In this document: positions 41,282 to 49,863 of the stretch, piece by piece | How the letters are laid out: every line of letters begins with the position of its first letter | Numbering within the stretch: the stretch's first letter is position 1 | Source: Diacronema lutheri | Taxonomy: Eukaryota > Haptophyta > Pavlovophyceae > Pavlovales > Pavlovaceae | DNA length: 64,000 nucleotides | Assembly (NCBI GenBank): GCA_019448385.1 | Contig: JAGTXO010000012.1 | Span: 828,501-892,500, forward strand | Direction: 5' to 3' | Made by a program: the position numbers and the translations under genes | Notes under the pieces: generated by a model | Told to the model about the DNA's origin: nothing | Database searches by the model: none | The model's input: the letters and a program-made list of their open reading frames with translations, nothing else

Positions 41282-43195
41282 CTAGACCCTCGGGCGCTTG
41301 CCCGAAGGGCGCTCAAATGAGTCTGGCCGGCTGCCTCGCCCGACACCACCGCGCCCCGCCGGCCATGCGCCTCCGCGGCCGCGCCCCTGGTCGCGCGCGT
41401 GCAAGATGTCCTCGCGGTTGGTCGTGTCCTCGGCGGAGAGGTGCGTCCACTTGACCTGCGAGCGGAAGCCAAACTTTTTCACCTGCATTGGCTTTGGCAG
41501 CGACGCCTTGTCCACGACGTCCGCGCCGGTCGCCTGCGGCGCGGTGGGCGGCGCGGCGGTGCGCGCGGAGGTGAGGTGACCGCGCGCGCACGTGTGCGCA
41601 CGGGGAGAAGGGAGGAGCGTGTGCGCACGGGGAGAAGGCAGGAGCGTGTGTGCACGGGGAGAAGGGAGGAGCGTGTGTGCACGGGGAGAAGGGAGGAGCG
41701 TGTGCGCACGGGGAGAAGGGAGGAGCGTGTGTGCACGGGGAGAAGGGAGGAGCGTGTGTGCACGGGGAGAAGGGAGGAGCGTGTGCGCACGGGGAGAAGG
41801 GAGGAGCGTGTGCGCACGGGGAGAAGGGAGGAGCGTGTGTGCACGGGGAGAAGGGAGGAGCGTGTGCGCACGGGGAGAAGGGAGGAGCGTGTGCGCACGG
41901 GGAGAAGGGAGGAGCGTGTGTGCACGGGGAGAAGGGAGGAGCGTGTGCGCACGGGGAGAAGGCAGGAGCGTGTGTGCACGGGGAGAAGGGAGGAGCGTGT
42001 GTGCACGGGGAGAAGGGAGGAGCGTGTGCGCACGGGGAGAAGGGAGGAGCGTGTGTGCACGGGGAGAAGGGAGGAGCGTGTGCGCACGGGGAGAAGGGAG
42101 GAGCGTGTGCGCACGCGTCGCGCGCGCGGAGGCGCACACCTCGCCAAAGTCGCGCTTCATGATGTCGCCGAGCATGGGGTTCCCGTCCGCGTCCTCCTGC
42201 TGGAAGAAGGCGCCCTTGTGGAAGTACTTTTGCAGGAACGTTCGCCGCCCTTTGCCGTCGTCGTCGCTCGCGCGCGCGCTGAGGAGCGCCGCGTCCTCGC
42301 GCAGCCGCTCGTCGTCGGTGAGCCCGCGCCTGCGCTCGATCTCGGCGCGCTCGCGCTCGGCCGCCGCGACGCGCTCGCGCTCCGCCATCACCCTGCGGAT
42401 CTCGCGCACCTTCCACGCCTCGTACTCGCCGACGTCGTCCTCGTCGTCGGCATCGTCGGGCATGTCGGCAGCAGCGCCCTCGTCAGCGCCCTCGAGCTCG
42501 CGGCGCGCGCTCTCGACCACAAGCTCGAGCGTCTCCTTCCGACGCTCCGCCAGCTTCTCGATCCGTCTGCGCTCCGCCTCCTCCTCCGCCTCCTCCGCCG
42601 CCTGCTGCGCGTTGACCGTCTGCCGGCTTCCCTTTGGCACGAAGAGCGGCTTGAGGAGCACGCGGCCGGCGGGCGCGGCGCCGTCGCTCTCGTCGTCGGA
42701 GCCCGTGTCCGTCTCGTACTCCGAGTCAGAGCCCTCTGCATGGTCCGGGCCGCCGCTCGGCCGCGGCTGCGCGCGCGCGCCCGCCGTCTCCTCCTCCTCG
42801 GCGACGAGCGCGCGCGCGCGCGCCCGCGCGCGCTCGCGGCGCGCGTCAATGTCGTCGTCGTCGTCCTCCTCCTCCTCGTCCACGCGCGCGGCACCATTGC
42901 CAGGCGGCGGCAGGGTGTGCGCCGACGCGCGCGCGACGATCGCGCCCTCGTGCCGTTCTCGCGGCCGCTCCGCCGCGCCCAGGCCGCCGTCGGGCGGTTG
43001 CGCCGCGCCCGCAGGCGCCGCACGCGGGTCGCTTGCGTCGTCCGCGCGGTGGCCCGACGCCCAGGCGGGCGCCTTGCCCGGCCAGTAGCGCTTGACCGGC
43101 ACGACCTCCACTCCTTGCTCGCGCACCTCCGAGCGCCCTGTGCCCGTCAGGGCCGCGTGCGGCCCGCGCTGCGGGCCGAGCCGGGCGCCGGACAT
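41282..43195 (-). CDS. MFAP1: MFAP1 homologue, spliceosomal protein
   Basis: Exons 43195-42140 and 41533-41282, intron 606 nt (GAG|GTGTGC...CCGCAG|GCG, phase 0), 435 aa (human 439). The N-terminus has EVVPVKRYWPGKAPAW; acidic and Glu/Arg-rich helices follow (EEEEAERRRIEKLAERRKE-type); the core reads RRTFLQKYFHKGAFFQQED and MKRDFGE, spliced to PMQVKKFGFRSQVKWTHLS and the DTTNRED end. MFAP1 (Spp381-related) is part of the spliceosomal B complex. The intron is filled by a 27-bp minisatellite and is a stop-free multiple of three. ATG 43195 is 24 bp from the FKBP ATG on the other strand. Confidence 0.93.
   Translation of the reverse strand: MSGARLGPQRGPHAALTGTGRSEVREQGVEVVPVKRYWPGKAPAWASGHRADDASDPRAAPAGAAQPPDGGLGAAERPRERHEGAIVARASAHTLPPPGNGAARVDEEEEDDDDDIDARRERARARARALVAEEEETAGARAQPRPSGGPDHAEGSDSEYETDTGSDDESDGAAPAGRVLLKPLFVPKGSRQTVNAQQAAEEAEEEAERRRIEKLAERRKETLELVVESARRELEGADEGAAADMPDDADDEDDVGEYEAWKVREIRRVMAERERVAAAERERAEIERRRGLTDDERLREDAALLSARASDDDGKGRRTFLQKYFHKGAFFQQEDADGNPMLGDIMKRDFGEVCASARATRAHTLLPSPRAHTLLPSPRAHTLLPSPRAHTLLPSPRAHTLLPSPRAHTLLPSPRAHTLLPSPRAHTLLPSPRAHTLLPSPRAHTLLPSPRAHTLLPSPRAHTLLPSPRAHTLLPSPRAHTLLPSPRAHTLLPSPRAHTLLPSPRAHTLLPSPRAHTLLPSPRAHTLLPSPRAHTCARGHLTSARTAAPPTAPQATGADVVDKASLPKPMQVKKFGFRSQVKWTHLSAEDTTNREDILHARDQGRGRGGAWPAGRGGVGRGSRPDSFERPSGKRPRV
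41592..42114. repeat. 27-bp minisatellite, 19 full copies, inside the MFAP1 intron
   Basis: The unit is GTGTGYGCACGGGGAGAAG followed by GSAGGAGC. Nineteen complete tandem copies run from 41592 to 42104, then a partial copy. Only two positions vary: C/T after GTGTG and G/C in AAGGSAGG. The unit is a multiple of three and has no stop on either strand, so all six frames are open through it (for example TLLPSPRAH on the MFAP1 strand). The block order of variants in copies 2-6 recurs in copies 14-18. There are no spacers, so it is not a CRISPR. Confidence 0.97.
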
Positions 43196-43219
43196 GAGAG
43201 GCTGCCAAAGCCTCGCACG

Positions 43220-44083
43220 ATGACGGTCGCCGTGGTCCTGTTCGCCGCGTGGACGAGCGGCGCCGCGGGCGTGCGCGCCGGAGCGGGGCGGGTGCACCCG
43301 CCGCGCGCGCCGCTCTCTCTCGCGCGAGAGGCCAACGCAGTAGCTGCGGCGCCGGCCATGCCGCGCCGCGCCGCGCTTGGCGCGCTCGGCGCGCTCGGCG
43401 CCGCCGCTGTGTTGCTGCCGAGCGAGACGGCGTTCGCGCTCGTCAAGGGCTCGGCGCCGCCAAAGGGCGGCACGAAGCGCGCGCGCTCGGCGTGCTCATC
43501 TGTTGACGAATGCCGCGAGCTCGGCGACGCCAAGGAGGCTGAGCTCTTCGCCGATATTGACCCGGCGCGCATCAAGGTGACGGCGGCGGGCGACCGCTAT
43601 ATTGACCTCGACGTCGGCACCGGCGCCGCGCTCGCCGAGGGCAGCGTGGCGCGCGTGCGCTATCGCGTGTTACGACTGGGCAAGCGCGCGCGCGACGGCC
43701 TCTCGGGCGAAGGCTCGCCGATCTTCTCCCTCGGCTATGGCGAGGACGACGACCAGCCGGGCTCCGCGCTCGACCTCACGATCGGCAAGGGCAACGTGGT
43801 CGCCGCGCTCGACGCCGGGCTGCGCGGCATGCGCGCGGGCGGGCGAAGACGGATCAACGTGCGGCCCGAGCGCGGCTGGAAGCTGCCGGACGCTCAGTGC
43901 CTCACCACCTTCACCGACGTGACGATTGTGCCGACGACCAAGGTGCAGGAGAACGACGCTTGCTTCAGCGCGAGCGCGGCGCCATCGCCGAGCAACTTTT
44001 CGGCGCGCCGGCGGATGCTCCGCCGGTATGATGAGACGCTCATCGTGGACTGCGAGCTCGTCGAGGTGCTCGGCAGCGCGTGA
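43220..44083 (+). CDS. thylakoid-lumen FKBP-type peptidyl-prolyl isomerase
   Basis: Single exon, 287 aa. It starts with a secretory signal (VAVVLFAAWTSGAAGVRA), then a transit-like part, then a twin-arginine lumenal signal (MPRRAALGALGALGAAAVLL ending PSETAFA), the triple targeting used by lumenal proteins of secondary plastids. The FKBP domain spans residues ~120-235: GSVARVRYRVL, FSLGYGEDDD, ALDLTIGKGNVVAALDAGLR and RRRINVRPERGWKL; several drug-site aromatics differ, as is usual in lumenal FKBPs. The C-terminal ~50 residues add an extra segment. It probably assists photosystem assembly; the substrate is unknown. Confidence 0.83.
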   Translation: MTVAVVLFAAWTSGAAGVRAGAGRVHPPRAPLSLAREANAVAAAPAMPRRAALGALGALGAAAVLLPSETAFALVKGSAPPKGGTKRARSACSSVDECRELGDAKEAELFADIDPARIKVTAAGDRYIDLDVGTGAALAEGSVARVRYRVLRLGKRARDGLSGEGSPIFSLGYGEDDDQPGSALDLTIGKGNVVAALDAGLRGMRAGGRRRINVRPERGWKLPDAQCLTTFTDVTIVPTTKVQENDACFSASAAPSPSNFSARRRMLRRYDETLIVDCELVEVLGSA

Positions 44084-44418
44084 CAATGCGCGGCGCCGGC
44101 CCGCGGGGAGGAGAGGGGAGGGAAGGGGGAGGGTCGAGAGAGCCCAGGCCAGGGGCGCACGCCATGAACGGGGTGTGCGCGACGGTCTGTGCGAGTGCGT
44201 CTCAGGCCGGCGCGCCGTTGGCATCCACGGACGCGCGCACCGACGGACTCCTGTCCGCCGAGCTCGGAGAGGAGGGGCCTGGGGAAACGCCACCGCGGGG
44301 CCGGGGGCGCGCTGCGCGCGTCAAATATATATCCTGGTCGTATTTTTAGAACCGCGCAAAACTGGACTGAGGAGCGCCGTTCGCATCCGAGCTCCTCGAC
44401 GTCGGCACGCTCGCGCAG
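44084..44418. other. intergenic region before the lysyl oxidase gene
   Basis: There are 335 nt between two plus-strand genes. The first part is GGGA-rich (about 44100-44150). A clear TATA-like box, AAATATATAT, lies at 44323-44332, about 90 bp before ATG 44419, followed by a TATTTTTAG stretch. No gene is recognised. Confidence 0.6.
44323..44332 (+). promoter_or_regulatory. TATA-box candidate of the lysyl oxidase gene
   Basis: AAATATATAT is embedded in GC-rich DNA 87-96 bp upstream of the start codon. It is the best TATA match in the window and suggests a focused, possibly regulated promoter, unlike the TATA-less divergent pairs. Confidence 0.45.
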
Positions 44419-47400
44419 ATGGCTGTGCACCCACGCGCGCCCTTAGCCGCTGCTCTGTGCCTGCTCGCAACCATCGCGCCACTATCGCTGACGCTAGCAC
44501 GGGAGGACGCGCCTGTCGTCTCGTTCCGCTTCTACCCGCCCGATGCTCTGCACGTCGACGCGGACGTGCGTTCGCACGCGTTGGACGGCGCCTTGCGCGT
44601 GGGCAACGTGTCGTTCGTGCGCGAACCCATCGACTTTGTGGAGCCCGACGGGCACGTGCACGCCGTCTTCTTCTCCAGCGAACTCGCGCGGCGCGTCACC
44701 TTCCACAAGAGCAGGATCGCAAATCGTGACGCGTGGCGGGCGCTGCGAGGCCAGCTCGAGTACCGTGGCGAGGACGGCGACGGGCGACGCGTGTACTGGG
44801 CCGCACTCGATGCGCCGTCGCGAGAAGCCGTCTTCGACGTCTTTGTCCAGGCCAGAGCAGCAGAGCGGGGGACGCGGCCGCGCGCATGGCGCGCGAGCGC
44901 GCCGCTCGAGGTGACGTGCTCGAACCGCATCTTCTGCGACGGCGCCGAGCGCTACGTGAACGGCAAATGCAAGCCCGCACACCCCGCGACGATGCCATGC
45001 GTCTTTGGCAACGGAGAGTGCTTCGAACATGAGTGCCTCGAAGAGACGCGCACCTGCGCGCGCGAGCCGCGTGCGGTCAAGGAGGGCTCGCAGTGCGCTC
45101 GGTGCAATTCAAAGCCGAAGGACTTTGCGCGCCGCCTCGCGTCCGCAGCGACGGTGCGCGCCGCGGCGGCGGCTGTGCTTGCGCCGATCGACGGCACGTG
45201 CGAGTCGCCGAAGCCGCTCTTCGGCTCGTACCGCACCGAGCGCGACGAGGAGAGCTTCATCGTCACCTTTTGGAACCAGACCGCGAGCACGGTCACGGCG
45301 ATGCGCAACGGTACGGCGCCAGCGTCTGCCACCCAGGTGCCCGTCGAGGGCATCCGGATGCGGCTGATCCAAAAGAACACGGACGGCTTTACCGACCTGG
45401 TCAGGCCGAGCTGCTCAGGCACGCGCGGCCGCCGTCACGATGCGCGTGTGCTCCTGCCACGCTCCTCCCGCGCAGCTCTTGCTTGACGTCCCAATTCTGT
45501 GCGCCTCACTTGCCGCTCGACGCATGCGCACACCGCGCGCCGGCACAGGCGGGGACGGTGCGAGGGATATTCTGTACGCGTTTGAGGTGACCGCGCCGCT
45601 TGGCCAGGGCTTCGAGGTAATGATGCTCGGCTACGACGAGAGCGCGCCGCAACGCTTCACGCCCGAGATGCGCGACACGCTGCTCGCCGTCCACGGCGGC
45701 CGGTCGGTGGCGTGCAGCTCGCGGGGCGTGGAGGCCCCCGTGGACGTGCTGTGCTCGGACGACGCTTCTCTGCCGGGTGGGACGGGCAGCCGCGTCTACG
45801 GCGCGCTGCCTCCGGGCAACTATACGCTCGTCGCGAGCTTTTTCAATGACCGCGCGCACGGCCCTTATCAGCTGCTCGTGCTCTTCACGGACGCCACGTC
45901 TGGGCCCATTCGGCCGGTCTGCACCGACAGGCAGTGCGGCCTTGCGTCGGTGCAGGTCGATGGCGTGCAGGCAGAATGCGGTCTCGAGCCGTACCTTGGC
46001 TTGCCTGCGTGCGGTGGCGGCGCGGGCGACCTCGTCTGCCTTAACGGCCGGTGCTCGCTTTGCGCTCCGGCCTACGTGGCGAGCCCCGACTACCAGCCGA
46101 CGTGCGACGCCCGGGCATGCGGCACGGACCTTTGCGGCCAGCCGTGCGGCAACCTTAGCGGCGGCTGCCCCGAGCTCAGCAGCCCGAACAGTGCAAGCGT
46201 GTGCGAGGCGTTTGCGGGCGAGTGCGTCGTTGTGCCACGGTGTAACCACCTCGCGCCCGAGTGCCCGGGCGGCCAGCAGCCCGGGCGGTGGTGCGGCTCG
46301 GATTGCCAATGGCACCGTCGCAGGGAGCAGCTCGTCGATCTCGTCGCTCCGAGCGAGGACGAGGTATGGCCGACGATCTCGTTCAACACACGCGACTTCT
46401 TCCTCGGCAGCTGCCCGATCGCCGAGGGCTGCGTCGGCGTCCCGCCAGGTGTCGGGCCAGACGAGAACTTCCAGCGGAAGCTCATGCGTTTCGCGACGTG
46501 GGTGCGCGCTGGCGAGCCAGCTCTCCCCTCTGCCGACTTGCGCGCGGTGTGCCCGCTCGCCTTCGCGCCGCGAGCGCTTGCGAATACAAGCGCCCCCGTC
46601 GCGCTCGCCCCGTGGCCCGCGGTGCAGGTGCACAACATTGGCGAGCACTTCAAACCGCCGCCGATCACCTCTCGACCTGACCTGTTCATGTGGTCAAAGT
46701 GCGCGCGCCCGTGCTCGCCTGCACGCAGCGGCAACGGTCACGAGTGCTCCTTGGCCCCGACTCTCGCAGTGCATCCTGACCGCACGGCATGCGCGTCGCG
46801 CGTCGCGCTATCGCTGTCGCGCACAGCTGCCACGAGCACTTCCACTTCAAAGGGTTTGCGGGCTTCACGCTCCTCAACCTGGATGGCACCGTCGCCCTGC
46901 CGGGGCAGAAGCTCGCCTTGTACGGCTTACCCGTGCACCACTTGCGCCGCGCGCATGCGCACGCCACTCCGCTCTCCTCCTTCCTCCTTCCCTTTTTTTT
47001 CTCCTGCCCCTTACCCCTCTGCGCCTTGCCCGTCGACCCCTCGACCTCCCCTGGCACCTCCCCGGCTGCCGCGCCGGGCGCCCGCAGCTGCATGCTCGAC
47101 TCGTACGCGTACCTCTCAGGCCCCTCGATCAGCTGCCAGGGCGAAAGCGACTGCTTCAACCAAGGCATCCAGCGCGGCTGGAGCGACGTTTATTCGAGCG
47201 ACCTCGACTGCCAGTGGCTCGACGTCACTGCGACGCCGTCTGCGTGGTACATCCTGCGCATCTGCGTCAACTTCGAGCGCACGTTCGCCGAAGACACGTT
47301 CGACAACAACTGCAATGCCTTCCCAATCTGGGTCCCGCCACATGTCGACAGCACCGTCAAGTCGTACAGCAGCTACTTTGACGGCGGCTTGCACTCGATC

Positions 47401-47526
47401 GCTCGCTGCCAAGACCTGTACGAGCGCACCGCCGGTGCACTCGCCATGCCGATTGTCTGCAACGGCCAGTACACGCCGTTCGCAAACTCGAGCAGCTCGA
47501 CGATGGCCGCGGCCGCGCTCGTGTGA
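44419..47526 (+). CDS. secreted lysyl oxidase-like copper amine oxidase
   Basis: Four exons: 44419-45418, 45549-46698, 46827-46919 and 47088-47526; 893 aa. A signal peptide opens the protein. About 700 residues of Cys-rich extracellular sequence follow. The last ~200 form a lysyl oxidase domain: NCHEHFHFKGFAGF carries the three copper His (animal CHQHYH); GQKLAFCMLD, created by splicing, carries the Lys equivalent to human K320; SDVYSSDLDCQWLDVT carries the Tyr equivalent to Y355. Both residues that form the LTQ cofactor are thus present. It should oxidise lysine amines on secreted proteins. Intron 1 is either GC-AG at 45419 or GT-AG at 45446; both keep phase. Confidence 0.88.
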
Positions 47527-47689
47527 GCGCGGCGCTCGTGTGAACGCGAGAGCGTGAGCTCCCGCGAAAAGCCTGCACGCCTTGAAGCGGGAAGGCCTCA
47601 CGCTTGCCCACGCGGCCACGCCCCACGGGCGTCGCCGGCGCAGTTGAGAATCCAACCAACGGCCCAATCGACGGAAGTCCGAAACGGCC

Positions 47690-49156
47690 ATGTTCACGCC
47701 GCGGGCGTGCAGCTCTCCGACGTCCGGCTTTTCATCGGACGACGACCAGGCGCACGCGGGCGTGCAGCTCGCGACGGGCGCGGAGGAGTATATGCGCACG
47801 TGCTCCGTGCTCCAGATCACGCCGTGCGGCCGCTGGCACAGGGCGCTCACGGGCGCGCTCGCAGAGTGCGCGATACCGCACTATGGCATCGGCCCGCGCG
47901 GCGCGGTGGCCGTGGGTGCAAGCCTCAACGTCAATGAGGTGCTGCTCGAGGTGACGCTCTCCGACAACCGTCTCGGAGCCGAGGGCGCGGGCGTCGTCGC
48001 GAGCGCGCTCCTGTGCAACTCCACGTTGCGCGTGCTCACGCTCGACCAGAATGCCATCGGCTCGGAGGGCTGCGAGGCGCTCGCGCGCGGGATCACGGGC
48101 TCGTCACGGCTGCTCGCACTCTCGCTCGCGGCGAACGGGCTGGGTGATGACGGCGTTCGCGCGCTCCTCGCCCCGCTGTGCGAAGGCGCCCCGCTCTCGC
48201 TCCGCAGCCTCAACCTGTCGGAGAACGGCATCACGCCGGTGGGCGCGCGCGAACTCGTACGTGCGCTGCACGACGAGGCGGCGGAGGGCAGCGTGCTGCT
48301 GCAGACGCTCGACCTGCGCTGGAATCAGCTGGGCGCGGTCGGCACCGCCGCGCTCGCGCACGGCCTGCTTGCGCCCACCTCCGCGCCGCGCGCGAGCATC
48401 GAGGAGCTCGCGCTCTCGTGGAACGCGATCGGCGACGAGGGCGCGCGCCACCTCGCCGCCGTCCTGCCGCGCGCGCCAACGCTGCGCGCGCTCTGGCTCG
48501 AGAACAACGGCATCGGCGCGCCGGGCGCGCTCGCGCTCGCCGCGGCGCTCGCGACGCTCGGTGGCGCCGGAGGCGAGCGCGCAGCCGGCGGTGGGGTGGA
48601 GGCGGTGGGCGGTGGCGGCTGCGCGCGCCTCGAGCTTCTCTCGCTCTGTGTCAACCCGATCGGGCGGCAGGGGCTGCGCGTGCTGGCGGAAGGTGTCGAG
48701 GCGGCGCAGCCCGCGTGCCCGCTGCGCGAGCTGCGTTCCGACGGTTGCGGCGTGCTCGCCGACGAGCCGCTGCTCGCACGGCTCGACGCAGCCGTCCACG
48801 CGCTCAGCGGGCAGACGGGCGCGACCGGCGCGCGCGGGCAGCCGCCGCCCGCGTGGCTCGAAGAGCAGCTGTGCGTGCTCCGGCTGAAGGCCGCGCCCAC
48901 GCGCGCGCTCAAGGCCACTGCGAACGCCGCGCCGCGCGCCGCCCAGCCGCGCGCCACGCGCGGCGGAGGCGCGCCGCCCGCGCGCAGGACGAGCAGGCCG
49001 CAGCCGTCCGACGGAGCAGAAGGATGGGACTGGCGCGCGCGCACGGACACTACGCGCTCACTCGGTGGCAGCGGCCACGCGAGCTCGTCGGCGCTCGCCC
49101 GCGCCGGCTTGCTCGTCGGCGCGCAGCGCGGCTTCAAGGCGAAGGCCGCTGCGTGA
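47690..49156 (+). CDS. ribonuclease-inhibitor-type leucine-rich repeat protein
   Basis: Single exon, 488 aa. About nine LRRs of 28-30 residues lie at residues 60-360, of the RI/NLRC type (L..N.IG..G...LA..L): examples are LLEVTLSDNRLGAEGAGVVA, LRVLTLDQNAIGSEGCEALA and IEELALSWNAIGDEGARHLA. No signal, nucleotide-binding or kinase domain is visible, so it is a soluble scaffold or interaction protein. The C-terminal ~110 residues are basic and low-complexity. It is unrelated in repeat type to the plant-type LRR gene at 49864-51811, so this is not a tandem duplicate. Confidence 0.78.
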   Translation: MFTPRACSSPTSGFSSDDDQAHAGVQLATGAEEYMRTCSVLQITPCGRWHRALTGALAECAIPHYGIGPRGAVAVGASLNVNEVLLEVTLSDNRLGAEGAGVVASALLCNSTLRVLTLDQNAIGSEGCEALARGITGSSRLLALSLAANGLGDDGVRALLAPLCEGAPLSLRSLNLSENGITPVGARELVRALHDEAAEGSVLLQTLDLRWNQLGAVGTAALAHGLLAPTSAPRASIEELALSWNAIGDEGARHLAAVLPRAPTLRALWLENNGIGAPGALALAAALATLGGAGGERAAGGGVEAVGGGGCARLELLSLCVNPIGRQGLRVLAEGVEAAQPACPLRELRSDGCGVLADEPLLARLDAAVHALSGQTGATGARGQPPPAWLEEQLCVLRLKAAPTRALKATANAAPRAAQPRATRGGGAPPARRTSRPQPSDGAEGWDWRARTDTTRSLGGSGHASSSALARAGLLVGAQRGFKAKAAA

Positions 49157-49296
49157 AAGCCGCAACACAGTCAGACTGCCAGCGGCTCTGCGCAGCGGCT
49201 GCCCGCGCACAGTCCAAACTCCAAACGTTTGCATGTCGACTTTTCATCCGCGAGGAGCCAGCCGCGGCATCCGGAGTCAGGGGTGACGCCACGCGC

Positions 49297-49776
49297 CTAT
49301 CGGAAAGTGGTCGACGCGCCGCCGACGGCATCCTTGGCCGCGAGGCCATTGGTGTACTCGCCCGTGCTCGTCTCGCCCAGCTCGCTCGCCTGCTTGTGCT
49401 CCGCCGCGTACGATCGGAAGAGGCGCAGCGAGATGGGCAGCACGATCAGCTTGTACAGTACCGAGAGCGCGGACAGGATCAGCGCCATCTGCCCGCGGCG
49501 CGGCACCTCAAGGAGAGCGTCGAGCGAGAAGTACTGCAACGGGCTGTACTCGAGGAACCAGAGCACGTCGACGAAGACCGTCAGCGCGAGGAAGGTGCTG
49601 AACGAGCGGACGGCCGGCGCGGAGCGATGCGCGGTCGCGTAGAAGCCAAACAGGCAGATCACACTCGTCGGGTCGGGCCGGAAGACGGACTCGAAGAGGC
49701 TGATACAGAAGAGAGTGGTCGTCAGCCACGAGTGCGTCGACGCGATGTCGTCCGACGCCATCTCGAGCGCCCCCAT
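49297..49776 (-). CDS. small four-helix membrane protein, possibly ATRAP-like
   Basis: Single exon, 159 aa from ATG 49776. There are four hydrophobic segments (WLTTTLFCISLFESVF, SVICLFGFYATA, FLALTVFVDVLWFLEY and LILSALSVLYKLIVLPISL) with a polar tail. The spacing and the FVDVLWF motif recall the AGTRAP (angiotensin receptor-associated protein) family, whose third helix has a similar D, but similarity is weak and this is only a suggestion. The location is probably an internal membrane. It is divergent from the LRR-TM gene with 87 bp between ATGs. Confidence 0.6.
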   Translation of the reverse strand: MGALEMASDDIASTHSWLTTTLFCISLFESVFRPDPTSVICLFGFYATAHRSAPAVRSFSTFLALTVFVDVLWFLEYSPLQYFSLDALLEVPRRGQMALILSALSVLYKLIVLPISLRLFRSYAAEHKQASELGETSTGEYTNGLAAKDAVGGASTTFR

Positions 49777-49863
49777 GGCGGCCGCCTGTTTTTCAAGTTT
49801 TGAGTTTTCGGTTTTCCGGGCCCTGCCCAGTTGAAACTTACGACGCTCCAAAACTCGGCGCAG

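Noticed and set aside
41592-42114. Regular 27-bp direct repeats resembling a CRISPR array
   Set aside because: The units are head-to-tail with no spacers, lie in a eukaryotic intron and have no cas genes nearby; this is a minisatellite.
41534-42139. The repeat as coding sequence of MFAP1 (TLLPSPRAH repeats)
   Set aside because: Removing GTGTGC...CCGCAG gives the conserved MFAP1 junction and the usual length of 435 aa; retention is kept only as a possibility.
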